From the NCBI RefSeq assembly GCF_033115175.1, contig NC_084831.1, forward strand, positions 42,998,002 through 43,062,001: a stretch of DNA of 64,000 bases. The letters are read 5' to 3'. The DNA comes from Lepus europaeus. Lineage: Eukaryota; Chordata; Mammalia; Lagomorpha; Leporidae. The notes beneath the pieces are model-generated. The model worked only from the letters and a program-made list of their open reading frames with translations. It made no database searches and was not told where the DNA came from. Position 1 is the first letter of the stretch. Every line of letters starts with the position of its first letter. The position numbers and the translations under genes are program-made. Shown in pieces: positions 48,051 to 59,034 of the stretch.

Positions 48051-48301
48051 TAAATAGACCATTTTTAAATACATGATTTCACTTCATTATAAATAAGCAT
48101 AAGGTAAAATGCCCGCTCTTGGAAGCTAGCACTGTGAATAATAAAACAAGCTCCTACATGCAGGTCACAAAACAAACAAAACAGTATCAGGAATAATAAC
48201 AGTGATGTAATAAAATAAACTACCAGGCCAAATGAATGAAGACTGAGGAAAAGATTTTCAGGTTTGGAGAGAAAACCATTTTATTTACTTTTTGAAGAAC
48301 T

Positions 48302-48625
48302 TTAAAAAAAAAGATTATTTATTTGAAAGGCAGAGTTAGAGAAAGGCAGAGGCAGAGATAGAGAGGTCTTCCATCAACTGGCTCACTCCCCCAATGGGTG
48401 TCATGGTCAGAGCTGGGCCGATCCAAAGCCAGGAGCCAGGAGCTTCTTCCAGGTCTCCCACACAGGTGCAGGGGCCCGAGGACTTGGGCCATCTTCTACT
48501 GCTTTCCCAGGCCATAGCAGAGAGCTGGATGGGAAGTGGAGAAGCCAAGTCTTGAACTGGCACCCATACGGGATGTCAGCACTGCCGATGGCAGCTTTAT
48601 CTGCTAAGCCACAGATTTGGCCCCT
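48302..48625 (-). repeat. CSINE, minus orientation
   Basis: AAAAAAAAAGATTATTTATTTG to CCACAGATTTGGCCCC. Duplication GAGAAAACCATTTTA (48279-48293) and GAGAAAACCGTTTTA (48626-48640), with a few non-SINE bases before the tail. Confidence 0.9.
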
Positions 48626-48668
48626 GAGAAAACCGTTTTAGCGTTCCATTTAGGAAACTTAGTAGGAC

Positions 48669-48916
48669 TTTTTTTTTTTTTTTAATTTTGAGAGACAGAG
48701 AGTGAGAGGAACAGAGAGTTAGAGAGCACACACTCTCTTCTACTGGTTTATCCTCCAAATACCCTCGACAGCAAGGACTGGGCTGCCCTGATGTCAGGAG
48801 TCAGGAACTCAGTCCAGGTCTCCCATATAGGTGGCAGAAACCTGATCACTTGGGCCATCATCTGTTGTCTCCTAGGCTCTGCATTAGTCAGAAGCTAAAG
48901 TCAAGAGCTGGAACTG
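48669..48916 (-). repeat. Old CSINE-type SINE, minus, head missing
   Basis: Poly-T, GAGAGACAGAGAGTGAGAGG to GCTAAAGTCAAGAGCTGGAAC. Confidence 0.75.
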
Positions 48917-49217
48917 GGGGCAGGCATTTGGAATAGTGGTTAAATTGCCACTGGGAATTCACATCCCATATAGGAGTGCCTGGGTTTGAGTCCTGGCTCT
49001 GCTTCTGACCCAGCTTCCTGCTCATGTTCACACTGGAAAGAAGCAGTAGTGGCTCAAGAACTCGGGTCCCAACCACCAAGGCAGGAGACCAAGATAGAGT
49101 TTCTGAGTCCTGTTCTCAACCCGTCCCAACTCCAGCTGTTGTGGAGACTCGGGGTGTGAACCAGTGCATGAGAGGTATTTCTCTGTCTCCTCCTCTTTCA
49201 TATAAAATGAAAAACAG
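48917..49217 (+). repeat. Old CSINE-type SINE, plus orientation
   Basis: GGGGGCAGGCATTTGGAATAG to a diverged AAAATGAAAAACAG tail. Confidence 0.75.
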
Positions 49218-49221
49218 ATTT

Positions 49222-49512
49222 TAAAATATTTATTTTATTGATTTGAAAGGAAGAGTAACTGACAGAGAATTTTCCATCTGCTAGCTCATTCCCCAAATGG
49301 CTGCAATGGCTGGGGCTGAGCCAAGCTGAAGCCAAGAGCCTGGAACTCCGTCTGTGTCTTCTGCATTGGTGCAGGAACCCAAGCACTTGGGCCATCTGCT
49401 GCTGCTTTTCCAGGTGCATTAGCAGGGAGCTGGATCAAAAGTGGAGCAGCCCATATGGGATACTGGTGTCACAGGTGGTGGCTTTACCTGCTATGCCACA
49501 ACACTGGCCCCT
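49222..49512 (-). repeat. CSINE, minus orientation
   Basis: TAAAATATTTATTTTATTGAT to CCACAACACTGGCCCC. Confidence 0.85.
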
Positions 49513-50100
49513 GCAAAAACATTTTAACAGGGGGCTTCAGGCAAAGCTAGGTGAAATAATAATTTAAAAAGTCTGTGTCTGGGTTTGGGTTAGAGTGCGA
49601 GCCATTCATTCACGTGATGTCTGTAAGCCTGGATGGGAGTAGGGTAGTGAGACTGAAGAGAGAAGGAAGCCAGTAACACATACCTTATCAAACCATTTAC
49701 CTTAGTGGGTAACTGGACCTGTTACAGTGGGGAGCTCTGGGAGACATGTTGGACACAGTCAGGGTACTCCAACGGAGGGCTGAGGAAGCTGAGGTAGTAT
49801 CCACTAAATCCCCATACATCGTTGGTTCTGTTGACATCAAGTCTCTGAAATAGGTCAAGCATGTTCTATGACCAGAAAGAGAAAAAGGAAAAGATAAAAG
49901 AAAGAGAAAAAGAAACAAAACAAAACAAAAAAACGCTAGGAGCTGCAGGTGTTCCCTCTAAGCAGCTTCCCATGGGCAGAAGTGAATGCCAAGAAAATAC
50001 AGAGAGGAAACCAATAGCATCTGCTACAGAGTATAATGGCAGAACCTGCCTGTACCACTTCATTTTACTTCATTTAAAATATTTATATTAATAAAATCCA
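49513..50100. other. Intergenic, no recognisable element
   Basis: An A-rich (AAAGAGAAA)-type stretch at 49875-49935. No exon or named repeat seen. Confidence 0.4.
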
Positions 50101-50142
50101 TGTGTATGGGTGTTTGGTACCATCATTAAGACATTGTTTGGG

Positions 50143-50459
50143 GGGCCCTTGCCATTATTCACTTGGCTAGTCCTCTGCCTGTGGTGCCAACATCCCATAT
50201 GGGCGCCGGGTTCTAGTCCCGGCTGCTCCTCTTCCAGTCCAGCTCTCTGCTGTGGCCTGGGATAGCAGTGAAGGATGGCCCAAGTGCTTGGGCCCTGCAC
50301 CCGCATGGGAGACCAGGAGAAGCACCTGGCTCCTGGCTTCGGATCAGCGCAGCGCTGACTGTAGCGGCCATTTGGGGAGTGAACCAACGGAAGGAAGACA
50401 TTTCTCTGTCTCTCTCTCTCACTGTCTAACTCTATCTGTCAAATAAATTAAAAAAAAAA
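50143..50459 (+). repeat. Young CSINE nested in the old SINE
   Basis: GGCCCTTGCCATTATTCACTT to ATCTGTCAAATAAATT and poly-A. 15-bp duplication AAGACATTGTTTGGG at 50128-50142 and 50460-50474. Confidence 0.93.
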
Positions 50460-50576
50460 AAGACATTGTTTGGGACACCTGCATCCTATATCAGAGTGCC
50501 TAGGTTTGAGCCATGGCTCTGCTCTGCTCCCCATTCCAACTTTCTGCTAATGTGCACCCTAAAAGGCAGCAATTGT

Positions 50577-50903
50577 GGGCCAGCGCTGTGGTGCAGTGGG
50601 TTAACACCCTGGCCTGAAGCGCCAGCATCCCATATGGGTGCCGGTTGGAGACCCGGATGCTCCACTTCCAATCCAGCTCTCTGCTATGGCCTAGGAAAGC
50701 AGTAGAAGATGGCCAAGTGCTTGGGCCCCTGCACCTGCATGGGAGACCGGAAGAAGCTCCTGGTTCCTGGCTTCGGATTGGCATAGCTCCGGCCATTGTG
50801 GCCAATTGGGGAGTGAACCAGCGGATGAAGACCTCGCTCTCTCTCTCACTCTGCCTCTCCTCTCTCTGTGTAACTCTGACTTTCAAATAAATAAATAAAT
50901 CAA
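50577..50903 (+). repeat. CSINE nested in the old SINE
   Basis: GGGCCAGCGCTGTGGTGCAG to AAATAAATAAATAAATC. AAAAGGCAGCA flanks both sides. Confidence 0.93.
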
Positions 50904-51191
50904 AAAGGCAGCAGGTGGTGACTCCAATATTTGGATCCCTGCCATCCACATGGGAAACCCAGATTGATTTCTAGGCTCCTGATTTTAATCTGGCCAAGCC
51001 CCAGCAGTTGTGGGGATTCAGGGAGTGAACCAGTGGACAGACTATCTCTGTCTCTGTCTCTCAAAATAAATAAATAAATAAATAAATAAATTTCAAAAAC
51101 AATTTTACTTATTAAAGATTCATTAAGTATTTATTGTAATTCCACCATGTATAACTAGGTCAGAGAGATCAATAATGAGCAAACTATGGTT

Positions 51192-51510
51192 GTGCAGCCC
51201 GCATTGTGGTGCAGCAGGTTAAGCTGCTGCTTGTAACATTGGGATCCTATATCTCAGTGCAGTTTGATTCCTGTCTACTCTGTTTCCTGCTAATGCCCCT
51301 GGGGAGGCAACAGATGATGGCCCAAGTACTTGAGCTCCTGCTACAAATGTGAAAGACCTAGATGGAGTCCTGGCTCCTGAGTTCAGCCTGCCTCAGCCCT
51401 GGCCATTGTAGCCATTTGAGTAAACCAGGTGATGGAAAATCAATCTCTCTCTCTCTTTCTCCCTCTCTCTTGCTCTGCCTTTCAAATAAATAAATAAATA
51501 AATATTTTAA
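51192..51510 (+). repeat. CSINE, first of two at the same hAT target
   Basis: GCCCGCATTGTGGTGCAGCAG to (AAAT)n ATTTT. Flanked by AAACTATGGTT at 51181-51191 and 51511-51521. Confidence 0.92.
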
Positions 51511-51525
51511 AAACTATGGTTTTGG

Positions 51526-51853
51526 GGGCTGGCGCTGTGGCGTAACGGGTTAATGCCCTGGCCTGAAGCGCCGGCATCCCATTTAGGCGCCAGTTCTAGT
51601 CCTAGCTGCTCCTCTTCCAATCCAGCTCTCTGCTATGGCCTGGGAAAGCAGTGGAAGATGGCCCAAGTCCTTGGGCCCCTGCACCCTTGTGGGAGACCCT
51701 GAAGAAGCTTCTGGTTCCTGACTTCAGATCGGCACAGCTCCTGCCATTGCGGCCATCTGGGGAGTGAACCATCGGACGGAAGACCTCTCTCTCTGCCTCT
51801 CCTGTCTCTGTGTAACTCTTACTTTCAAATAAACAAATAAATCTTTGAAAAAA
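51526..51853 (+). repeat. CSINE, second of two at the same hAT target
   Basis: GGGCTGGCGCTGTGGCGTAAC to AAATAAACAAATAAATC. 15-bp duplication AAACTATGGTTTTGG at 51511-51525 and 51854-51868. Confidence 0.95.
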
Positions 51854-52118
51854 AAACTATGGTTTTGGAGGTCAAGGAGGACCTGCTTCTTGTTTTGTAA
51901 ATACAGTTTCGTTGGAACACAGTCATGCTCATTCATTTATGCTTTTGCTCTGTCATTCAGAGTTGAGTAATTGAAATGGGGAACCTCTGGTCTTCAAATC
52001 CTAAGGTATTTGCTATCTAGCACTTTAATAGAAAATGTTTGCCAATTCTTATGTTGATTATCTGGGATACTGAGATAAATAAAATTGTTCCCCTGACCTT
52101 AAAGAGTTTGTAATCTGG

Positions 52119-52478
52119 GGCCAGCATTGTGGCACAGTGGGTAAAGCCATCCCCCGCAATGCTGGCATCCCATGTGGGTGCCGGTTCAGGTCCCAGGTCC
52201 TTTACTTCTGATCTAGTTCCTTGCTAAGGCACCTGGGAAAAGCAGAAGATTTCTCAAGTACTTGGGCCTCTGCCACCTATGTGGGTGTCCTGGATGGAGT
52301 TTCACCCTTCTGGTTTTTGTCTGGTCCAACCCTGGCTATTGTGGGCATCTGGGGAGTGAACCAGTGGATGGAAGCTCGCTCACTCGCTTTCTCTCTCTCT
52401 CTCTCTGCCTTTCTCTCTCTTTCGCTGTCTCTTACTCTCTCTATATAACTCTGACTTTCAAATAAATAAATGTTAAAA
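52119..52478 (+). repeat. CSINE, plus orientation
   Basis: GGGGCCAGCATTGTGGCACAG, a CT-rich expansion at 52386-52445, AAATAAATAAATG. Imperfect flanks GTTTGTAATCT and GTTTATAATCT. It splits L2-like sequence. Confidence 0.9.
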
Positions 52479-53219
52479 GACAGTTTATAATCTAATGAAA
52501 AAGACAGACATGTAAAACCAATAAAAGCAGGAAAGTATTGTAAGGACTACAGTCATTCAAATGAAGGAAAGACGATTTCTATCTAGTTGGAGGAAGAAGT
52601 CTTCACAGAAGAGGTGACAAACACTTCAAGTTCTGAAAGATGAGTAGAAAACATTCTCTATATAAATGGCAGAAAAGAAGTTCCGTAGGTCAACAAGGAT
52701 GTGAATTTAGGGAACTAACAACATATTTGGAGGTGGGGAGAGGAGTGACACAAAAAGTAAGACTGAAAATTAAGAAATTAAATTTTATCTTCTCTTGGAA
52801 GCTATGTTTAAGGCGCAATAGTGGAGCTACCGTAGCAGTGCAAGCAGGAACCACGTGCTTTGAGAGAGGGTAGTAAGCAGTGGGTCTGGAACGGAAAGGC
52901 TGTGTGTTTCAGGTACAGACTCTCTGACCCTCCTCCCTGCAAAAAAGACTAGAACAAATGCGCTGAAAATCCTTGGCAGCGGTGATCTGTCTTTCAATTT
53001 GCAATGTTATGAAGAGCGGATGGCTATTGAGAAAGAGGGCATGAGCATTTTCCTGGTTAAGACAGAAGGCTGTTACCGTATGACAGATTACTTAACTATG
53101 ATCGTTTATTTCAGCTCCCTGAAGAGACAGGCATATGTTTATAAATGGCAAATGCCTGGCAGATTCAGAGTCGGCATAATTACTTGGTGGTATTTTTTAT
53201 TATATTCTTATTCTTTCAC
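52479..53219. other. Intergenic, no confident element
   Basis: The first 150 bp look like decayed L2 (minus). The rest is unrecognised and no coding signal is seen. Confidence 0.35.
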
Positions 53220-53600
53220 AAGGTGACATTTTTTCATCTTTATAAATAGAACATTGTATAAAACTTGCAAAACACAGAAGCACAAAAGGAAAAAAATCCA
53301 TCACAATCCCACAAAATGACTTTTCTGACTATAGCCTTCTAGATAGATATGTAAATTTTTAGTAAAGTCAGAGTGATACTATATATACAACTGTTATCCA
53401 TTTTATACCAATTAATCCATTTATATATTTATTTTTGTATCATAGTTTTTCACATATCACTGCATCTCAAAGATTTTTAGTGCAGTACATCAGCCCACTG
53501 TTTGCATTTATTATGTTACTTAACCTTTCTCTGTTGTTGGACATTTAGGTCATTTCCAAGGTTTCACTGTTACAATGATATATCATAGTTGAAATCTGAC
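53220..53600 (+). mobile_element. Old L1M-type LINE fragment
   Basis: TTGTTGGACATTTAGGTCATT, then TCCAAGGTTTCACTGTTACAA, resembles the TGGACATTTAGGTTGTTTCC motif of old L1 3' regions. Confidence 0.55.
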
Positions 53601-54646
53601 AACTTAATTCCTTAAGGTTGTGGTACCTGTCACAAGGCTTTCTTCTCATTTCCAATCCCTGCTGTCATACAGGTAATTCCAACTTCCATGGAAAAGAAGA
53701 ATCTGGTAGCCTCACAGTTCTTTGACTTTCAGGTCCCCGGGAAGCTATCCCTCTCCCTGCACTCCAGCTTTCCACCCTGGGGCTACACCCTCAACCTTCC
53801 ATCACCTGTCACTGTTCCACCTTTGACATCTAAAGCTTTCTCTTCTCTCTGATTGCTACCTTTAGCTTCTCACCTCTCTTATTCTCTCAAGGCAGTCTCT
53901 TGAGTCCTCTCTCCTAATCCATCCTCGGTTCTGCAATAATCAGCCTAGATCTCATGAGCTAACTATGACCTCAATCAATCTTCTCAATTCCTTTATTCCC
54001 AGTATTTTCTCTTGTGTGTGTGTGTATGTACATCTACACTATAAATCCCCCTAACCTTGGGTAATTCCAAATATGTGCCCCATCTGTTCCCATAGTCAGG
54101 TTGCTAAGAGTTCCTGGGGAAAAGTGCCACAACCACATAAACCAGAGCTACCAATATAGCTTGGATAGTATCTTTAAATTCAGCTGGGCCCTCTGCTACT
54201 TTGTATTCCTTTTTCGTTTGACAGAATCCCTCCCTCTGGCCTTACATACTTCATCGCCTTGACATTCACTACATGTATCTACCCTCTGCCCCTCCCTCCT
54301 GCTATGTGCCCTGTACCTTTCTGTTGAAGATCTTCTGATTCTCATAGAAAGGTGCGAGGAGGCCTCTTGATTTCCTGCACTTGACTTTGAAGTATTTTGT
54401 GGGCTTCCTCAGTTCCTCTCAGTCTTTGTTCATTTGGACAGTTCATTCTTAGGCTTTATTGCCTGCCATTCTTTAAATGTTGTTGTCTACTAGAGTTTCA
54501 TCCTGCACCATATACTCTATCTACACCCCCTGGGTAATCTTGATGCTTCCTATGCCTTCAGCTACCATCAACAAGACTGAACTCTTCAAATCTGTAATTC
54601 TAGTTTTACTATCTTTCCTGACCTTCAAATTAGTGTATCCCCTTGT
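53601..54646. other. Intergenic C/T-rich sequence
   Basis: CCCTCCCTGCACTCCAGC-type text around 53740-54060 and 54230-54330 suggests decayed L2 (plus), but I cannot fix edges. A (TG)n run at 54013-54026. Confidence 0.35.
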
Positions 54647-54970
54647 AGGGCTACTGTTGTGGCATAGTAGGTTAAGCCTCTGCCTGCAATGCAGGCATAC
54701 CATATGGATGCCAATTCAAGACCTGGCAGCTCCACTTTCAATCCAGCTCCCTGCTAATGCTTCTGAGAAAGCAGCAGAAGAAAGCTCAAGTGTTTGGGCC
54801 CCTGCACCCATGTAGGAGACCAGGAAGAATCTCCTGGCTCCTGGCTTTGGCTTAACTCAGCCCTGGCTGTTGAGGCCATTTGAGGAGCAAATCAATGATT
54901 TTCTGTCTCTCTCTGTCTCTCCCTCTCTAACTCTGCCTTTCAAATAAATAACTAAATCTTTTTTTTTTTA
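54647..54970 (+). repeat. CSINE, plus orientation
   Basis: GGGCTACTGTTGTGGCATAG to AAATAAATAACTAAATC. Confidence 0.92.
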
Positions 54971-55042
54971 AAGTATATCCAGTTGCTTGCTGACCATTTA
55001 TTTTCATTTGGATGTGTCACCTAGCTTAAACTCAACACATTC

Positions 55043-55172
55043 TGGAGGCTGACTTTGGTGCAGTGGATCATGGCTTACTCTACTTGAGGAGTGAACCAGT
55101 GAATGGAAGATTTCTATCTCTTCCTCTCTCTCTGTAACCCTGACTTTCAAATGTAATAAACCTTTTAAAAAA
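55043..55172 (+). repeat. CSINE with large internal deletion (130 bp)
   Basis: TGGAGGCTGACTTTGGTGCAG head passes almost directly to GAGGAGTGAACCAGTGAATGG and the tail. 11-bp duplication TCAACACATTC at 55032-55042 and 55173-55183. Confidence 0.9.
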
Positions 55173-55333
55173 TCAACACATTCAGCATAAACCAGTGTTC
55201 CTTTAAATCCACTCCCTTTCATGTGTTTCCAAACTGGAGCTCACCTGACTCTTCCCTTTTCCTAGTGTCTTAACTTTTCTCCTCACTATCCTCTTCCTTT
55301 CCATCCACTCTGTTCCTGCTTTTGTCTAGGCTG

Positions 55334-55336
<3 letters not shown>

Positions 55337-55364
<28 letters not shown>
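55337..55364. repeat. (CT)n microsatellite
   Basis: Fourteen CT units next to the tail side of the following SINE. Confidence 0.9.
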
Positions 55365-55365
<1 letters not shown>

Positions 55366-55367
<2 letters not shown>

Positions 55368-55714
55368 AAGATTTGTTTATTTATTATTTGAAAGGCAGTT
55401 ACAGAGAGGCAGAGGCAGAGAGAGAGAGAAAGAGAGAGACAGAGAGAGAGAGAGGTCTTCCATCAGAAGGTTCACTCCCCAGATGGCTGCAACAGCCAGA
55501 GCTGCACTGATCTGAAGCCAGGAACCGGGAGCTTCCTCTGGGGTTTCCCATGCAGGTGCAGGGTCCCAAGGACTTGGCCCATCCCCTACTGCTTTCCTAG
55601 GCCACAGCAGAGAGCTGGATCAGAAATGGAGCAGCTAGGTCTTGAACTGGCGCCCATATGTGGTACCGGCACTGCGGGTAGCAGCTTTACCCGCAATGCC
55701 CAGTGCCAGCCCCC
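55366..55714 (-). repeat. CSINE, minus orientation
   Basis: TTAAGATTTGTTTATTTATTA to ATGCCCAGTGCCAGCCCC. Confidence 0.9.
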
Positions 55715-56464
55715 GCATTGTCTCTTATAGACTGATTTTCCTGACTCCAGCAAGGCATCGATCCTCCTTATAGTAGATAGAATTGCCCTTCTAAAACATA
55801 CACGTCTGACAATGTCACATTCTCTTGTCACAATATGAGATTGTGGACGAACTTATTAAAGAAGTGTGAGTTAATTGCTATCTGAGGAAGAGGAAAGGAG
55901 GCAGTAATTAAAAATATGTTATGTCAAATAAATAAATAAAATATTAAGTTGAAAAAAATAAAGTCCCAAATTGGAGAAAGAGAGAGAGAGGGAGAGAGAG
56001 AGAACGACAAGGAGCTGAGTTCAAATCAGTTTTACAAACATTCAGTGTGGACTGCTATGTCATAAGTAGTGTTTTTACATTGGGGCTTAGAAGTGAATAA
56101 GTCAATGACCTCAAGGAGATTCTATCTAGAGAAAGTAATTTTTCCTTGACTTTCATTTATTGAGAAGAGTGGTTTGAGAGATTTAGCCCCCTAATTTCTA
56201 TTAGTTCAGCAAAGCCAATTCAAACAAATATAAACTATGAGTTTAAAAGTGTTCCTAGCAAACCAGCTTCCCTTGCTTCCCCTTGTCCTTCTGTTAAGAC
56301 TGTCGGCAGCTGTGAAGCAGGTTGGTGCTGTGCCACTGCTTCAGTGTCTACTGAGGCTCTGTGCTACGCTTGAGGATGCACAAATGCCCAAGTCCTCTAA
56401 GATCCCAGGTCAAGGAAGGGGGGATACAGACACCAAACAAATGTTGCAATAACATGTTCCACAT
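55715..56464. other. Intergenic, no recognisable element
   Basis: A (GA)n-rich stretch at 55977-56003 follows a CAAATAAATAAATAAAAT scrap of a SINE tail. Nothing else is recognised. Confidence 0.4.
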
Positions 56465-56606
56465 TATTATATGGGAGGCACTGGTGATGGCTCAAGTACT
56501 TGGGTCCCTGCCACCCGAGGTGGGAGACCTGGATTGATCTCTGAGGTCCTGGTTTCAGTTAGCCTAGTTCTGGCTACTGTAGACATTTGGAGAGTAAATC
56601 AGCAGA

Positions 56607-56659
<53 letters not shown>

Positions 56660-56697
56660 TTTGTCTCTCCTTTTCAGATAAATAAAATAAAAAAGGT
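56465..56697 (+). repeat. CSINE, 5'-truncated
   Basis: GGCTCAAGTACTTGGGTCCC, then (CT)n(GT)n at 56611-56660, ending CAGATAAATAAAATAAAA. Confidence 0.85.
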
Positions 56698-58184
56698 GTT
56701 CCAGACTCTGTTGGAAGGCTTTTCAGGGGTACAAAGGAATGAAGATTCAATTCCACCTGAGGGAGAAGAATGACAGTAAAACCTTGAAAACTCAGGGTAT
56801 TTGGGATGTGGGTCTGCAGTGGATATTAGAGGGAAGGGGCAAAAGATCAGTTCATTCCTCATTTTTTCCCTAGAACACTTACAAGAACCTAGGTCTCCTA
56901 AAATATTTTTTCTGACTTCCCCAAATCCTTTTAGCCACCAAAGCTCTCTAACCAGAGGGGAGGATGGGAAAGAACTAGGACTTGCTGTTCATGGACAAAA
57001 TAAGCTATATCTTATTTTGCTTTTCCCAAATTTAAGCATGATCTTATGTTTTATCTACATCCAGCAGACAATTTCTTGCAGACTTCTGTTTCCTTAAGAA
57101 GGAAATATTCTGGAAAAGCTGTTTTATTTGGTGGCCAACAAATGCCAATAAAACATGACAACAATAATAGCAATAACAAAAAGCAGTTGGTGAGAAGTTT
57201 AGGAAAAGAAGGCTGCAAACCATCAACAACAGAATGCAATATGAAGTAATTTGCACCTACACTCCAGGCTGTGGAAAAGTCAGAAATCACTTTCTCTAGA
57301 AACAAACAAACAAGCAAAAAAGAAAAAAAAATCGCGTTTCTAAACAGCTGTGTAAGGGAAGGAAGCTTCATATTGAGAAACATAATCCATTTTTGTTCTT
57401 CCCTTTTCAATAAAGCCCAAACTTGGCTACTTAAATGATTAGTCAGTTACACAAGTTAGAAACCTTGGTATTATCTCTGACTCCCTTATTCCCTCCCTAT
57501 TCAGTTGCATTGTTTTAAAATCTTATCTCCAAAATGTTTCTCAGCAAATATCCAGTGCAGTGTCTTTCTCATTCTCCATCCTTGCCATCATTGTCCAAGC
57601 TCAGATTCTTTCTTTCCATTGCTTGCTTGGCTTTTAAAAAGTCTCTCTGTCTTCCTGTCTCCAAGAATGATCTTTTTAAAATTACGTCTTTAGTTTCGGA
57701 TTTATTGCTATTCCATGTGGCAGGATGAATTAGTCCCGATGCCTGTCCTCAATGAGTTTATGATGTTTAGTCGTTAGCATTATCTCTACCTTTTGGCTCT
57801 GAGTTCAGTCCTCTCTTTCTGCCATGCTTCAGCTGCCACCTCATTCCAACCAAGGCCAGTCACTGAGGAATGTAGAAGCGACAGCCCATGTGTCTCCGCC
57901 ATGCTTAATTTTAGCTGATGACCTAAAGCATGCGGTTTGACAGTCTGAGTAGAATGTAGACACAGGGTTATGGAGTTCGACACGGTCTTAGGAGTTAAAA
58001 AGTGTTCTTGCTCCTATCTTTCCTGTGTTTTGACATCTGAAGCTACGAAGACTCTGCTGATGCCTGGTGACCCTGATGAAAGCTAAAACTGAGTTAGAAG
58101 TTGGTACTGCTGCCTAGGTCATGTAGAAGACACTTATTTACACACGGACAATGCTTGTAGCAGGGGTGAAATGGATCCAGGGTA
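56698..58184. other. Intergenic, no confident element
   Basis: TTATCTCTGACTCCCTTATTC ... AGTGATCTTTTTAAAAT-like text around 57460-57690 suggests decayed L2. The frames here have no recognisable domain. Confidence 0.4.
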
Positions 58185-58345
58185 AAAAGAGCCTGATTCC
58201 AATTCTAGTCTTCGGTTTACCAGTTGTGTAACCTCAGGCAAGCCACTCAATAACTGGATTCCAGTGTATCTGTAAAATGGGCTTAATAATAATTCACATC
58301 TAGAAGGATTATTGTGGGGATTAAAGGAGTAAATATAGGCGATGT
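58185..58345 (+). repeat. MIR
   Basis: CCAATTCTAGTCTTCGGTTTA, CCAGTTGTGTAACCTCAGGC and TCTGTAAAATGGGCTTAATAA follow the MIR order. Confidence 0.85.
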
Positions 58346-58486
58346 TGCTTAACCTTATCCTTGAAATTTAGTTGGACAGTTTCAACAGAACACATAGTTC
58401 TGATCTAACAATAATTAAATACTTTTGTGGGCCAAGCCCTGGGCTAGGTTCTAGCATTATAGAGATGAGTAAGGCCTGGTTCCTGC

Positions 58487-58822
58487 TTTTTTTTTTTTTT
58501 TCTTTAGATTTATCTATTTGCTTGAAAGGCAGAGTTGCAGAGAGAGGGAGAAACAGAGAGAGATCTACCATCTGCTGGTTCACTGCCCAGATGGTCTCAA
58601 ATAGCTGGGGCTGGGACAGGCTGAAGCCAGGAACCTGGAACTCCATCCAGCCATGTGGCTGCTGGGCACAAGCATTTGGATCTTTTTCTGCTGGTTTCCC
58701 AGGTGCATTAACAGAGAGTTGGATTGGAAGTAGAACAGCTGAGACTCGAACCAGCACTCCAATATGGGGTGCCTGCAGTGCAACTGGTTGCTTAATCTGC
58801 TGCACCGTAACATCAGTTCCCT
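58487..58822 (-). repeat. CSINE, minus orientation
   Basis: Poly-T, TTTAGATTTATCTATTTGC, to GCACCGTAACATCAGTTCCC. Inserted between L2-like (GGGCCAAGCCCTGGGCTAGG) and MIR-like (58823-58905) sequence. Confidence 0.88.
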
Positions 58823-59034
58823 CAGTTTCCTTATTTATAAAATGTGGACTCTAATTCAGAGTTATTGTGATGATTAAATGTGATAAGGCATATACTATTT
58901 CCGGCACAATCCCTAGTACAGGGAAAATAGCAAATGGTGAAATTTTTCAGAAGAAATATATCCAAAAGGAAAGAGTACCTTTATATCATACTCAGTTGCA
59001 TACTTTTGTGCCCCTGGTTATCTAGCCATTACTA

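Larger units (their letters stand above)
50102..51095 (+). repeat. Old SINE carrying two nested SINEs
   Basis: Its parts are 50102-50142, 50475-50576 (CTATATCAGAGTGCCTAGG) and 50905-51095 (GGGAGTGAACCAGTGGACAG, (AAAT)n). They read in order as one old CSINE-type element once the inserts are ignored. Confidence 0.75.
51172..52045 (+). mobile_element. hAT-type non-autonomous DNA transposon split by two SINEs
   Basis: GAGCAAACTATGGTT (51176) and, after the inserts, TTTTGTAAATACAGTTTCGTT, GGAACACAGTCATGCTCATTC, AGAGTTGAGTAATTG and AAAATGTTTGCCAATTC match a common mammalian hAT element with GGCAAACT-type termini. The subfamily name is left open. Confidence 0.7.
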
